Assembly (NCBI GenBank): GCA_003427395.1
Contig: BFEA01000443.1
Span: forward strand, 255,618 to 314,607
Direction of reading: 5' to 3'
Length of the DNA stretch: 58,990 nt
Origin: Chara braunii
Taxonomy: Eukaryota > Streptophyta > Charophyceae > Charales > Characeae
The position numbers and the translations under genes are program-made. Of the stretch, positions 21,000-31,754 are shown one piece after another; positions within the stretch are counted from its first letter, which is position 1, and the number at the start of each line of letters is the position of its first letter. The notes below the pieces were generated by a model that worked only from the letters and a program-made list of their open reading frames with translations, searched no databases and was not told the DNA's origin.

Positions 21000-21540
21000 C
21001 AATAAGCTCTTGCCTTGAGTCTGCTATGTCCAGAATGAGTCGGCTGAGTTCAGAAAGAGTCTGTGGAGAAATTGAGTCTACTGGAAAATTGAGCTTGTCA
21101 CAAAGTGCATAACTTAGTATGTCGCTGGATCTGATATTGAGTTTATTACTGAGTATGTTGTTGGATCTGATGCTGAGTCTACTGCGGAGTATGTTGAATC
21201 TGCACTGAGCTTACTGAGTCTGTACTGAGCTTACTGGATCTGCACTGAGCTTGTTGAGTCTGTACTGAGGTTGTTGAGTCTGCATTGAGCTCACTAAGTC
21301 TGTACTGAGCTTGCTGAGTCTGCACTGAGCTCACTGAGTCTGTACTGAGCTTATTGAGTCTGTACTGAGCACACTGAGTCTGTACTGAGCTTGTTGAGTC
21401 TGCAATGAGCTTACTGAGTCTGAGCACACTGACTCTGTACTGAGCTCACTGAGTCTGTACTGAGCTTGTTGAGTCAGCACTGAGCACACTGAGTCTGTAC
21501 TGAGCTTACTGAATCTGCAGTTTAAAGTCTGTTAAATCTG
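21000..21540. repeat. TGAGTCTGTACTGAGCT minisatellite
   Basis: About 15-20 imperfect units of 22-24 bp, for example CTGAGTCTGTACTGAGCTTA. A related 30-bp GTTGGGTTTGAAACTGGGTCT duplication follows at 21580-21630. The short minus-strand ORF over this tract is a repeat artefact. Confidence 0.9.
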
Positions 21541-22109
21541 CTAATCTTCTGTAGAGTCTGATGAGTCCGGATTAAGTCTGTTGGGTTTGAAACTGGGTCT
21601 GTTGGGTTTGAAACTGGGTCTGTTGAGTCTGCAAAGTCTATCTCTACTACCTGCTGCGTCTGTTCCTCCTGCTCGATTACAACACAGTGCTGTAGTAGCA
21701 TGTGGCAGTGAACCAAAACCGTGCACCCAAGAAAATCGTGCGCGCACATTAATTTTTCATTCTGTTCAATTTTCGTCAGAAGAAAGATCAGAACGGTCAG
21801 ATTGTCCGTTTAAAAGTCCCCAAGATCCCAGTGAAGTCCGATCTTTGATCCGAGCAACGTTTTAAGAATGATATTTATTAACTCATCTTTATGTTCAAAT
21901 CCCGTACGGAAGTTGCCCTCATTCTGAAACTTGCTGAGACCGAGTCAAAACCTGCTTGAAATGTATATTTGCATTTTCTACATTGTAACCGACGAACTCC
22001 TGTTTGCAGAGCATTTCTGTGTCTTGCTGTTTCCGTATCCTACTGATGTATGTTGTCTCTACGATTGTTGTCTCATGTTCTTCATATGTGCCCGACCAAA
22101 TAGCATGCG

Positions 22110-22500
22110 GGTGCAGCTCTACATAGCCCCTATTCAAACAGAACATAGGGGTGTATCACTGCCCATTCCCGTTCATACAAAACACAGGGTTGAAGTGCTG
22201 CTTTGTCCCTGTTCGAATAAAACACAGGGATGTGTCGCTGCCCACTCCATGTTCAAACAGAACACAGGGTTGTAGTGTTGCTTTGTCCCTGCTCATGTCT
22301 GGATTGCTACATCAGTACTAGATCCACTCAAAACTGCACCCCTGTTCGAACAGAACACAGGGTGCCGCCTAGTGTAGCCCCAATTTATATACAACATAGG
22401 GGTGGAGTCTGCACACTCTCTGTTCGAATATAGCACAAGGGTGCAATGTGCTCACTCCCTGTTCAAATACAGCACAGGGGTGCAGCAAGCATGTGGTAGT
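22110..22500. repeat. ACAGGG minisatellite, about 60-bp units
   Basis: Six or seven diverged copies of a unit containing TGTTCRAAYAGAACACAGGG, spaced about 50-65 bp, interrupted near 22300. No coding potential. Confidence 0.8.
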
Positions 22501-22646
22501 AAACTAGAAACCGCAAACCCGAGAAGTTTGATGGCACGCTATAATTTTTCATTATGTCTAAATATTGGCCGAGCCAAAATCCGAGCGGTCAGAGTGTGCA
22601 TTTCCATGTCCCCATAAACTATGTAGAGTCCGATCTTTGATGAGTG

Positions 22647-23822
22647 TGGCTGCGGTGTGCATCACGCGGCCATCACTCAGGGTCTGGGCACCGCTGCCGG
22701 CAACACTAATTAGTGGTCAGCCAATCAAAGGCTGACCCATAACATAATAAAATAAAATAAATCTCAACGCTCTCCTTGAGCGTGGCAGCGGTGTGCANNN
22801 NNNNNNNNNNNNNNNNNNNNNNNNNNNNNNNNNNNNNNNNNNNNNNNNNNNNNNNNNNNNNNNNNNNNNNNNNNNNNNNNNNNNNNNNNNNNNNNNNNNN
22901 NNNNNNNNNNNNNNNNNNNNNNNNNNNNNNNNNNNNNNNNNNNNNNNNNNNNNNNNNNNNNNNNNNNNNNNNNNNNNNNNNNNNNNNNNNNNNNNNNNNN
23001 NNNNNNNNNNNNNNNNNNNNNNNNNNNNNNNNNNNNNNNNNNNNNNNNNNNNNNNNNNNNNNNNNNNNNNNNNNNNNNNNNNNNNNNNNNNNNNNNNNNN
23101 NNNNNNNNNNNNNNNNNNNNNNNNNNNNNNNNNNNNNNNNNNNNNNNNNNNNNNNNNNNNNNNNNNNNNNNNNNNNNNNNNNNNNNNNNNNNNNNNNNNN
23201 NNNNNNNNNNNNNNNNNNNNNNNNNNNNNNNNNNNNNNNNNNNNNNNNNNNNNNNNNNNNNNNNNNNNNNNNNNNNNNNNNNNNNNNNNNNNNNNNNNNN
23301 NNNNNNNNNNNNNNNNNNNNNNNNNNNNNNNNNNNNNNNNNNNNNNNNNNNNNNNNNNNNNNNNNNNNNNNNNNNNNNNNNNNNNNNNNNNNNNNNNNNN
23401 NNNNNNNNNNNNNNNNNNNNNNNNNNNNNNNNNNNNNNNNNNNNNNNNNNNNNNNNNNNNNNNNNNNNNNNNNNNNNNNNNNNNNNNNNNNNNNNNNNNN
23501 NNNNNNNNNNNNNNNNNNNNNNNNNNNNNNNNNNNNNNNNNNNNNNNNNNNNNNNNNNNNNNNNNNNNNNNNNNNNNNNNNNNNNNNNNNNNNNNNNNNN
23601 NNNNNNNNNNNNNNNNNNNNNNNNNNNNNNNNNNNNNNNNNNNNNNNNNNNNNNNNNNNNNNNNNNNNNNNNNNNNNNNNNNNNNNNNNNNNNNNNNNNN
23701 NNNNNNNNNNNNNNNNNNNNNNNNNNNNNNNNNNNNNNNNNNNNNNNNNNNNNNNNNNNNNNCTTAGGGCCTGGGCACCGCTGCTCGCAACACTAATTAG
23801 TGGTCAGCCAATCAAAGGCTGA
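22647..23822. repeat. About 134-bp tandem unit spanning an assembly gap
   Basis: The block GGCACCGCTGC-x-x-GCAACACTAATTAGTG-GTCAGCCAATCAAAGGCTGA occurs at 22687-22734 and again just after the Ns (23773-23820). A GCGGTGTGCA block occurs at 22655 and just before the Ns (22789). The spacing gives a unit of about 134 bp, so the gap probably hides more copies. Confidence 0.7.
22798..23762. other. Assembly gap (965 Ns)
   Basis: Unknown sequence. Any protein translation across it is meaningless. Confidence 1.
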
Positions 23823-25198
23823 TCTCACTAGAGAAAGGGAGAGGCATACGTAATCAATTTATATTGAAGGAACAGTGGGGCTCGAAAGACCCTCGCTCAT
23901 GGCTAATATCGCTGCACCGTCAGTTATTCATCAACAAATTTACGGAGGGGGCAAGACAGGAGTGCCCAATCAAGATTTTTTAGACTCTAACATATTGCTA
24001 AAATTAATAAGTAAATTAATTAATTTTCTCAACCAATCAGCGAAGGAATAACTTGTTGACTCTCAAAGGACACTCCAACCCCATTGATCTCTCGTGATTA
24101 GGCCCTTGACAATGTTACTCAATCACGGGGTTTCATGTTGAGATATTTCAAAATTTAACTAATATATAAATGAGGGGAAATAAACAAATGAATAAATGTG
24201 CGAGGTTACGTCCGCTTAGCCCTTACGGGGCCCTATCTGCAACAAGGTCGGCCGCCCTAAGTGAAGGCAGGCACGACAGGCCCTTCAGGCCTCATTCTTC
24301 AAGGTACCTCGCAACGGGGAAATTTAGACAGTTAAGTTGCGTCAGTTGGTTGAATGAATCCAGNCCCTGGGCCGCCTGTGTAAATGAATGTGAAGCAGGC
24401 CCTGGGCTGGATACGGGTACCGGGCCAAACACAGGCCGAAAGCAGTTGGGGGCATGCAACCACTTCAGGCCCAAGGCCTGCTCTCTTCGTGACTGGGCCT
24501 GTGCCTACCGGGGCCTACCGGAAGCTTCCTGGACTGGACGCAGGCAGGCCACTTCAATATAGGGAAAGGCCTGCCTCCTCATTCGGCATTCGGGTGCTGG
24601 CTGCATGCTGCGTGAGNGCTGCTGNGCAATCCGCTGGCTGGNTGGCACTCACGCTCTCACGGGCGAGTAGGAGGGAGCACGCAGCCATAGCCAAGCTGCG
24701 CTGCTGTATGCTAGGTGAAGCGCAGGGTGGTCCTTGGGGTGCTAGTAGTCTTGAGAGGTGCTGACCATGCCCGTTTACATGTACATTCTGAGATTATTAT
24801 GAGTTTTTTCATTCCTCCCTCATTCAATTACCCCTGTCTTGCTCGAGTCAGTCAGTCTTATTTTCTGCATTATTCTTGCTTGATGATTGCCTTCGTGGAT
24901 GTTTTGTCATAGTTCTCAAAACCAGATTGACATAATTGATGCATGCATAACACCCCATAATTTTATGATTATTATTTGCATAATTCTCTGCTGTTCCGAA
25001 TCAGAATAAAAGATTCCTAAGACCGGGGACCAGCGAAGATCGCAATTGAAGGGTCTCGCTCGAAGCCGAACGCACACAACAGGAAGGGATTTGCATTATT
25101 GAATTTATTTTATTTATTGCAACCACAAACAAAATCCTGCGTGATAGCCTGTTGGCTTTCCTGTCCCCCGAAGTGGCTCGGCTGAAAAATGTGCGACA
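23823..25198 (+). repeat. LTR, plus orientation, ending at 25198
   Basis: The 3' end GTGCGACA (25191-25198) and about 430 bp before it match the other LTR ends. The 5' limit is not determinable and may lie near or in the gap. It contains a possible TATA box (24163) and AATAAA near 25005. It ends inside P copy 3, so it inserted into, or recombined with, that gene. Confidence 0.55.
24163..24170 (+). promoter_or_regulatory. Possible LTR TATA box
   Basis: TATATAAA in an AT-rich context about 1 kb before the LTR end. Weak support: position and sequence only. Confidence 0.3.
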
Positions 25199-25600
25199 AC
25201 GTGCTAGACGACAAATTATTTAGGAGGAGGAGAAAGAAGAGAGGTATGGGTATGAGACCCACTCGAGGGTTTACCCACACCACTCGTTCCCCGGGTGGTA
25301 TGAGAAAAACTTCATCCCCAACGAGGATGGAATTATGTTACCAGAAGAAGTATGAGGCGCGCTACAGCGCCCCAAGTACTTCCTCCCGTCCATATTCCCC
25401 TAGGAAGACTACCACCCCCGTGACAAGTAAGGCGTTTGTGCCTGTACCTTCGCCCTCTGTCCCGTGCGTGACTCCCTCTTTGCCCCATCTCAATAACTGC
25501 ACTTTCTACTGCATTTTCTTTCTTCTTACTCTACTTCAAATATAGTTCATGGTTATCTTTTACATCTTGCATAAGCACGAGGTCCTTTCTCTGAACTTCT
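25199..25600 (+). pseudogene. P gene, copy 3: N-terminus replaced by LTR
   Basis: From ACGTGCTAGACG onward it matches P copy 4 (51449 onward). The first 24 or so codons are absent, replaced by the LTR ending at 25198. It shares the TAG at the position of 51472-51474 in copy 4 and has an extra base near 25305, so it cannot be expressed. The hydrophobic C-terminus (CIFFLLTLLQI) remains readable. Confidence 0.7.
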
Positions 25601-25739
25601 GAATCTTTCTTTTCCTCGATGCCTCATCTCATAGCGCCCCTGGCTTAAGAGTTTGAATACCTTGAGGTCGGGGATGCAGGTTCCTCATGAACCAAGCCGC
25701 TCTACAGGCGACCGAATAAAATTTAAGAAGGATTATCTC

Positions 25740-27470
25740 TCAATTTTTTCGTTTGCAATTTGACCTTAACGTCTATTATCTTTAAATCTGAATTTTTCTT
25801 CTGACCTTTTCAGCGGAAAAATTATCTTGCCTCCTACCTCTGATAGTGTCTCCTGGGTTATCATCAATCTGATGTTTTGCACTGTGAACACTTGTTACCA
25901 ACAGTATCAGGAGTGAGGCATACCAAACCCTTTTTCTTGTTCTCTAGCCTGAGTGAGACGTCTTCTCAATTTCTCAAGCAAACGAAGGGGATATCAAACC
26001 CCGTTCTCTTTCTCTGGTCCGAGGGAGGTGTGTTCTCAACTTCTCGGGCAAACAAAGGGGGATACTAAAGCCCTTTATTTTTCTCTGACCTGGGAACTTT
26101 AGATGAATCTGCATGAACCTGCAAAACAGCAAGCTCTACAAGTCACCAAGCATGATCCCAACATGCAAATCCTTTGGAAACAAACATCATGCAGCAATTA
26201 AATAAAATAAAATAAAATAAAACCCAAAATAAAATAATAAGTAATATAAACATTTTTTCACTCCCAACAGTTATTGATTGCCTTGGTTTTGGCCCACCAC
26301 TGGCCAGGGGCGACAGACCTCCCGTCAATCTGATATCCCTCATTCGGCCCACCTCAGGCCAGGACTAGTCAGACCATTTGTCTTGACAGCCCCTTTAACC
26401 TACCTCCAGGTCAGGACCACCATACCCACTACTCGAGCATGGCGAACCTTTGGTGCACCTCACACTAGGACACCCAGACTATAGTGGGTTTGGTCACCCT
26501 ATGATAGTAGACCTCCCGTCAGTCCAACTGTCATGTACCCGGATTTGACCACTATGGTCGGGGACCGGCTCACCCACCAGCTTTAGGCCTAGGGCTGTCT
26601 CTTATACACATCTAGACCTGTATAAGAGACAGGGCGAACCTTTGGTGCACCTCACACTAGGACACCCAGACTATAGTGGGTTTGGTCACCCTATGATAGT
26701 AGACCTCCCGTCAGTCCAACTGTCATGTACCCGGATTTGACCACTATGGTCGGGGACCGGCTCACCCACCAGTTTTTGACCTAGGGTGTTGGCTGCCCCT
26801 CCCAGATTTCTGGACATGGAACCAAGTCTAACCACGGTTCCAGGCTCTGGCGAACCTCNTTGGATTGCATCCTCTNACTAGGGTAGGGTTCCAGCTGACC
26901 CCTTTTAAACTTACAGGTCAGACCCCCGGAGTCTTTGCCTCAGTAACTATGGAATTCGACACTCGCGTCGGGGACTTGCTGACCCCACCAGATTGCAACC
27001 TACTGCGGTAAGGCTCTGGCTAGCCCCGACAATCAATGCATCTTTAGGTTAGAGAAGAAAATTTCAGGTACATGCATTCAAACAAACATACAAAACCCAT
27101 AGTCAGACAGTCCATGTCCCAGATAACGAAACAAACATTTCTCAAGAGACGTCCCTTCGGTCTCAAGAGACATTGAACAACAACAACGACAGCCAATAGT
27201 GTATTTCCTAGAGACCTCCCATCACTCTCTCATTGCAATTGCTCCTCATGATTGCCCTTTTCTTAAGGATCTAATGTACGTGGATCGACTGTGGCTCAGT
27301 GCTCACGACATTTTGATCTCATTGATTCTGTTACTTGTAGAAATAATAAAATCAGTTCAGATGCAATAACAAATATAGATCATCTGAAAAATATTTCTCA
27401 AGTCCCTCGTGTCAGAATTTGACATGCCGAAAGTTGACATACTGAATTGACAACGTAAGAGTAGTTAGAG
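25740..27470 (-). other. Gypsy 3' non-coding tail, copy 1
   Basis: No gene. Nearly identical to 51980-53470 and related, inverted, to 7560-9340. It has repeated fragments such as GTCGGGGACCGGCTCACCCAC and CTCAAGAGACGTCCCTTCGG. It includes an adaptor and a 140-bp duplication (see 26595). Two Ns (26859 and 26876) fall at exactly the same positions as in the other copy. Confidence 0.75.
26595..26632. other. Nextera mate-pair junction adaptor, two mismatches
   Basis: CTGTCTCTTATACACATCT is followed by its inverted complement with two substitutions. The 140 bp at 26441-26580 is repeated at 26633-26772 directly after it, as expected from an untrimmed circularised mate-pair read. The copy at 52681-52820 has only one instance. 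Confidence 0.95.
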
Positions 27471-27521
27471 TCTGTTGAAGTTCTTGTCTTTGAAGTACCT
27501 TACTGTCTCATTATACTTCCC

Positions 27522-28403
27522 TCAGTTTTCTGAAACTACTTTCTTACTAGATGATTGGTTTTTCTTCTCTTTCTTTGTGATCATTGTAGGGACCAAGTCA
27601 GGGTCTCTGAAGATAAACTTACGAAGTCTTGACTCTGATACCATATCATTTACACTTGAATCATCCATCTCTGATATCTTATAGACCTTGCAATTTGCTT
27701 CACCCATAATTTTGTAGGGACCGGGTCATCTAGGCTCCAATCGTTTGGTTCACTGAGTCTCAAGGGAATTATCGAACAAGAGGACAAAGTCACCAACCTT
27801 GAGTTTCTCTTTCCTTATGTATCTCTTTATATTTCATCTTTCTTGATCTGACAATCTGCTCGTGGTCGTTCTCTTTGCAACATTCATCACTGTCTGATCA
27901 ACCTCTGATATCTGCCTCATTTTGATCTGAAGAAGTTCTGAAATTGAGTATTCTTTGTCACTCTCTTGACCTGATCATGTCTTGATTATACTATCAATAG
28001 GCAAAACACATGATTTACAGAATCTGTAAATCATATCTCTCATGTCAGGATAAAAGTAAAGTTTAACTGTCTTAGAGTAGGTTGCTCTAGCATCCCTGTG
28101 GCCACCAACAACCTCCTCACATAGAGCAACAATTATTTCTAGTTGTTTTTATTTCCCATAGACAACTCTTAGTAGAGACAAACCGCTCTTGCCATCCACG
28201 AAGAGGTGACCTCTCTTCAATCTAAACTTTTTCCTTGCATTTTTGCAGTAATACTCCTTCGGTGGTTCTACCTCCATCTTATTTCCTATTTCTTGGTAAC
28301 TCCCATCATATTCCTCAAAGACGAATAATATCTCTTCTTCTTTCTTTCCTGCTTCTTCCTCATCCTTTGACCCAGATTTTTTTCTCCTCTCATGGACAGT
28401 CAC
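27522..28403 (-). pseudogene. Ty3/gypsy integrase, copy 1, catalytic core deleted
   Basis: The N-terminal charged segment (28403-28149) leads to the zinc-binding region. Here VVGGHR, YFYPDMRDMIYRFC and KSC are visible around 28100-28020, but the first His codon has changed (ALCEE versus ALHEG in copy 2). At about 28000 the sequence jumps directly to the post-core region. Compared with copy 2, about 500 bp (54040-54548) holding the DDE core is missing. The C-terminal module and the RLRKFIFRDPDLVPT tail follow at 27780-27522. Non-functional. Confidence 0.75.
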
Positions 28404-28529
28404 GACTGCCGTACAGAGTCCGACATACCAATCGTTTCGTTCTTCCTCCTCTTATTTTTCAAGAATTAAATAATAGACATAAGCATCAGGGATTTCTCCC
28501 CAACTGTCTCTCTCGTCAGGCCACAACCT

Positions 28530-29001
28530 TCATTTAGAGGAACTTGAAGTCTTATAATCTTCATCATCGTCCTCATTCAAGAAATTATTAACATAGGTAG
28601 ATTCTTTTATTGTTCCATTGATATCTGCATCTTCATCTTCATCTTTCCTCCATTCAATTCGACTTAGGTCATCCACCCGATTTTTCTCAGTGGGAGTTTT
28701 TTTCAGTTTAAAATCAAAAGTCAAAATGAAGGCAATCCATCTGCTTACAAATGAATCTACTTGTTGATGTTTTTTAATAGCACAAATCACAACAGATGCA
28801 TCAGTCCTTAGGATGAATCTCCTTCCAAATAGATAGTGTCTGAAACACTTGAGACAGTGAATAATCATCAGTAGCTCTTTTCTGAACTGGGTGTAACCTC
28901 ATTCTGTTGATTAAGAGTTCTACTCTCAAATCTAAGAGGTCTCTCTTTCCCATTCTCATCTTTTTGGATAAGCACACCACCAAGAGTTTATGGCCCTCCA
29001 T
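28530..29001 (-). pseudogene. Ty3/gypsy RNase H, copy 1
   Basis: LRTDASVVICAIKKHQQVD with SRWIAFILTFDF and a DDLSRIEWR end are the classical C-terminal half of a Ty3/gypsy RNase H. The N-terminal half (29001-28801) is in another frame, with LHPVQKRATDDYSL replacing the usual post-FESRTL region. One or more frameshifts. It lies between RT and integrase, the canonical Ty3 order. Confidence 0.75.
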
Positions 29002-29009
29002 CTACATCG

Positions 29010-30249
29010 ATGATGAAGGGTCTTCCCTCCTCATCATCGTAGAAAGACACCCGCATCACTACACCTCCATCTTTTAATTTTTCTTGTAAAGTTTTTGCAG
29101 CAATCTCCCTTTTTTCAGTCCATGATAAATTAGCCCATTGTCTTATCATGTCTCTTACAGGCTCTACAATGGTAGCAAAATGAGGAATAAAAATCCTCTA
29201 AAATCCACAGACACCCAATAAATTTATGACGCCTGTTGCGCGTTTGAGGGGCAGTGACTAGTTCAAAATCTTGTTTGTTTTCTTGGGGTCAGGACTCCTA
29301 CCTTTGGAGAAACATCTAAAACCCAAGATGATCACCTTTGCTTGAAAGAGAAGGGACTTTGACTCACTGACAATCATATTGTATTTTTGAAATCTCTCTA
29401 GGACTAACTTTACTCCTTCAGTATGTTCCTATACAAACTTTCTGACTCCATCAGCGACCAAAATCTCATCTCTTACTATGGGTCCTGTCACAGGATTATC
29501 ATCAATATAGGGGTTGATTATCTTAGGAGAAATATCCTGCATGACTTGAATCATGTCCCTTTAAACCACTGTTACACCATTGGTCCGACCTTGAGGCACC
29601 ACGCACATCTAAATGAGCCCTATTGGCGTGCGCATGACAGTCATCGGTCGACTAATGGGATCAATGAGAAACTGATCATAGCCAGAATATAAATCAATTA
29701 ACGAAGAAATGCATCAACCAGCAAAGGATTCAGAAAGGAGATCAACATTAGGAAGACTATCCGCATCACGTACCGTTATTGAGTTGAGTTTCTGAAGATT
29801 CTGTATCCATCTCAGTCCACCCCCTGGTTTCCAAAAACAAAACCAGTGGTTAGCATACAGTTCATCAGCAGGTTCATCAACATTGGAGACAATCTTCTTA
29901 TCAAGATACTTCATCACCTCAGCCTCTTCCTTAAGGGTGTACTTGGTTGGTCTGTCATTCCATGAAATATGATCAACTATCCAAAGTTTTGCCATCTTAA
30001 TCACATTCACGTCCAACCGCCCTCTCTCTCTTTATCATTAAAGGAGAATGCACCAGAGAATTTTTGACACACTTTGAAGATATACTCTTTCTCTTTAGGT
30101 AAGATGAACTGATCCGACCCTATCTTCATCGTGTCAAATATTTCCCTAATAAATTTATTTTTCAATTTTGCAGACTCCCTTAGTTCTTTAATGATTGTCC
30201 TTTTCTTTTCCAGTGCCTCATCATAATTATTTTCTATCAGAACTGTCAC
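29010..30249 (-). pseudogene. Ty3/gypsy reverse transcriptase, copy 1
   Basis: The pre-RT segment (30249-30007) ends in FSGAFSFNDKEREGG and shifts frame into 30016-29714, which has WIVDHISWNDRPTKY, FWKPGGGLRWIQNLQKLNS and VTVRDADSLPNVDLL. Downstream, with several stops, come DLYSGYDQFLIDP, VVPQGRTNGVT and the active site PYIDDNPVTGP near 29510. The YIDD box is intact even though the frame is not. The layout is typical of Metaviridae-type pol. Confidence 0.8.
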
Positions 30250-30599
30250 CAGGTTCTTTCTTTTTCCCTTAGGTTTGTATTTTCTTTTTCACCCCGTGGT
30301 TATTTTCATAAAAAACGATGAGTTGAAGCAAAATTTAATTTAATCTCCCCCTCTTTAGCAGTCTCAACAGCCTTTTTGAATGCTTCAATCTGCCCATCTT
30401 CATCTTTGAGTTTGCCAAAAGTTTTCATCATCTTTGAGACCTGATTGATATTTACTGAGACTTCCTCCTTAACCTCTCGTTTGTCTTTCCCTTTTATTTT
30501 TATTATATTCTCAACAGATTCCTCCCTTCTGATTGAGTTAGCTGATAATTAGTGCTTATGATAATGGAAAGTGCAAACCATAAAGGTATGTTCCTGTGC

Positions 30600-31110
30600 A
30601 GTCTCCGGATCTTGCAAGTCAATCTAGGACGACCCTTCATGAGTAAAAAACTGGACAACCTTCAATCTGTGCAGAAACGGAGTGTCGAGAATACAATCAT
30701 GGTCTAGGTCTGACACAATGAATCTCAATAGTTCGAGTGACATCATTCCAACCTTGATAGGCAAGTTGTCAATGAACCCAACCACAAAGAGTTTTGCAAC
30801 AATTTTTACTCAATGTACGCTTTGAAGGTCTATCAATGGTTAGGTCGCAAGCCTCCAAAGCCTTCTGAGAGAGAAGTACCATTTCCTCCCCGGAGTCCAC
30901 TAAGGCTCAAATTTTCATCTGATTGGTATACATAGTTAAATATTCACAGCCCATGGTTGCCAATCTTATCTTACATCCAGGTAAGGTCCTGTTGACTTGA
31001 CTAGGGAAGACTGATCCCAGATAATCAACTTCCACCCTTTTCTTCTCAATAAGCTTCTTGATTTCCTCTCTCAACATTGGTGCTAACGTCATTGCCTCCT
31101 TAAAAGACAA
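30600..31110 (-). pseudogene. Retrotransposon aspartic protease, copy 1
   Basis: 31110-30907 gives EVDYLGSVFPSQVNRTLPG and a following strand, and the next codons after a stop give ALVDSGEEMVLLSQKALEAC (about 30905-30846), whose DSG triad with a hydrophobic flank is the retropepsin catalytic motif. The rest (to about 30600) is readable in shifted frames, including a D-x-ILDTPFL-like stretch. It would cleave Gag-Pol in virus-like particles. Frames are broken. Confidence 0.65.
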
Positions 31111-31222
31111 GGTACTTCTGTTTCTTCCAACCTCTTTGTAATTACATCCGTAATAACACTTTCATCCTCTAATTCACTTTTAAGAACAAATTTTCTCTTC
31201 TTTCCTTGCTCACTCTTTTTAG

Positions 31223-31324
31223 CTAGGTTGTTGGATCGGACGTCCGGGACCCCCCTGACCGTTCAGGATATCCGACCGGACGTATGGTCGGACGTCGGAC
31301 CGAACAGGGTATGTCCAACCTAGC

Positions 31325-31362
<38 letters not shown>

Positions 31363-31746
31363 ATGTGGCTTACACCTTGCATTTAGGGCTATGCCACCAA
31401 TTTTTTGGATCATTTGGACCAGTAAAATAAATATTAAAAATCTTCAAAGATTCTAATCCCCACCTATACCCCTCATATCCCCACCGAAACTCATCGTACC
31501 CCCCCGCCACCCCAAATACCACCCTATCACCAAATGCTTAGAAAAATCTGAATTTTTTTGGTGGGGGGTCTCTAGGGCATGTACAACACTGTGATTTTAT
31601 TTATTTATTTATTTATTTATTTATTTTTTAGTGCCAAAAAACCATCGTCCGGAAATCCGGACGATGGGGATACCTGACGTCCGAGGAAGACATCCGGAGG
31701 AGACATCCGGGGGAGACGTTCGGTCTCCGGACCATTGGTAACCTAA
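31223..31746. mobile_element. hAT-like MITE, copy 1 (524 bp)
   Basis: The element begins CTAGGTTGTTGGATC and ends TTGGTAACCTAA, flanked on both sides by the same 8 bp, CTTTTTAG (31215-31222 and 31747-31754). Eight-bp duplications and short subterminal-repeat-rich ends fit the hAT superfamily. The interior has an A-run and many GGACGTCCGG/ATCCGG subterminal words, with no transposase. It sits in the gag-protease linker of the gypsy copy and so is younger. It is inverted relative to the copy at 43945. Confidence 0.85.
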
Positions 31747-31754
31747 CTTTTTAG

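Noticed and set aside
21179-21427. Repetitive minus-strand 82-aa ORF
   Set aside because: Translation of the TGAGTCTG minisatellite; no sign of selection on the frame.
22776-23822. 348-codon open frame
   Set aside because: It is almost entirely Ns of an assembly gap.
29423-29692. Plus-strand 89-aa ORF
   Set aside because: Antisense shadow of the decayed RT palm, where the YIDD box is read on the minus strand.
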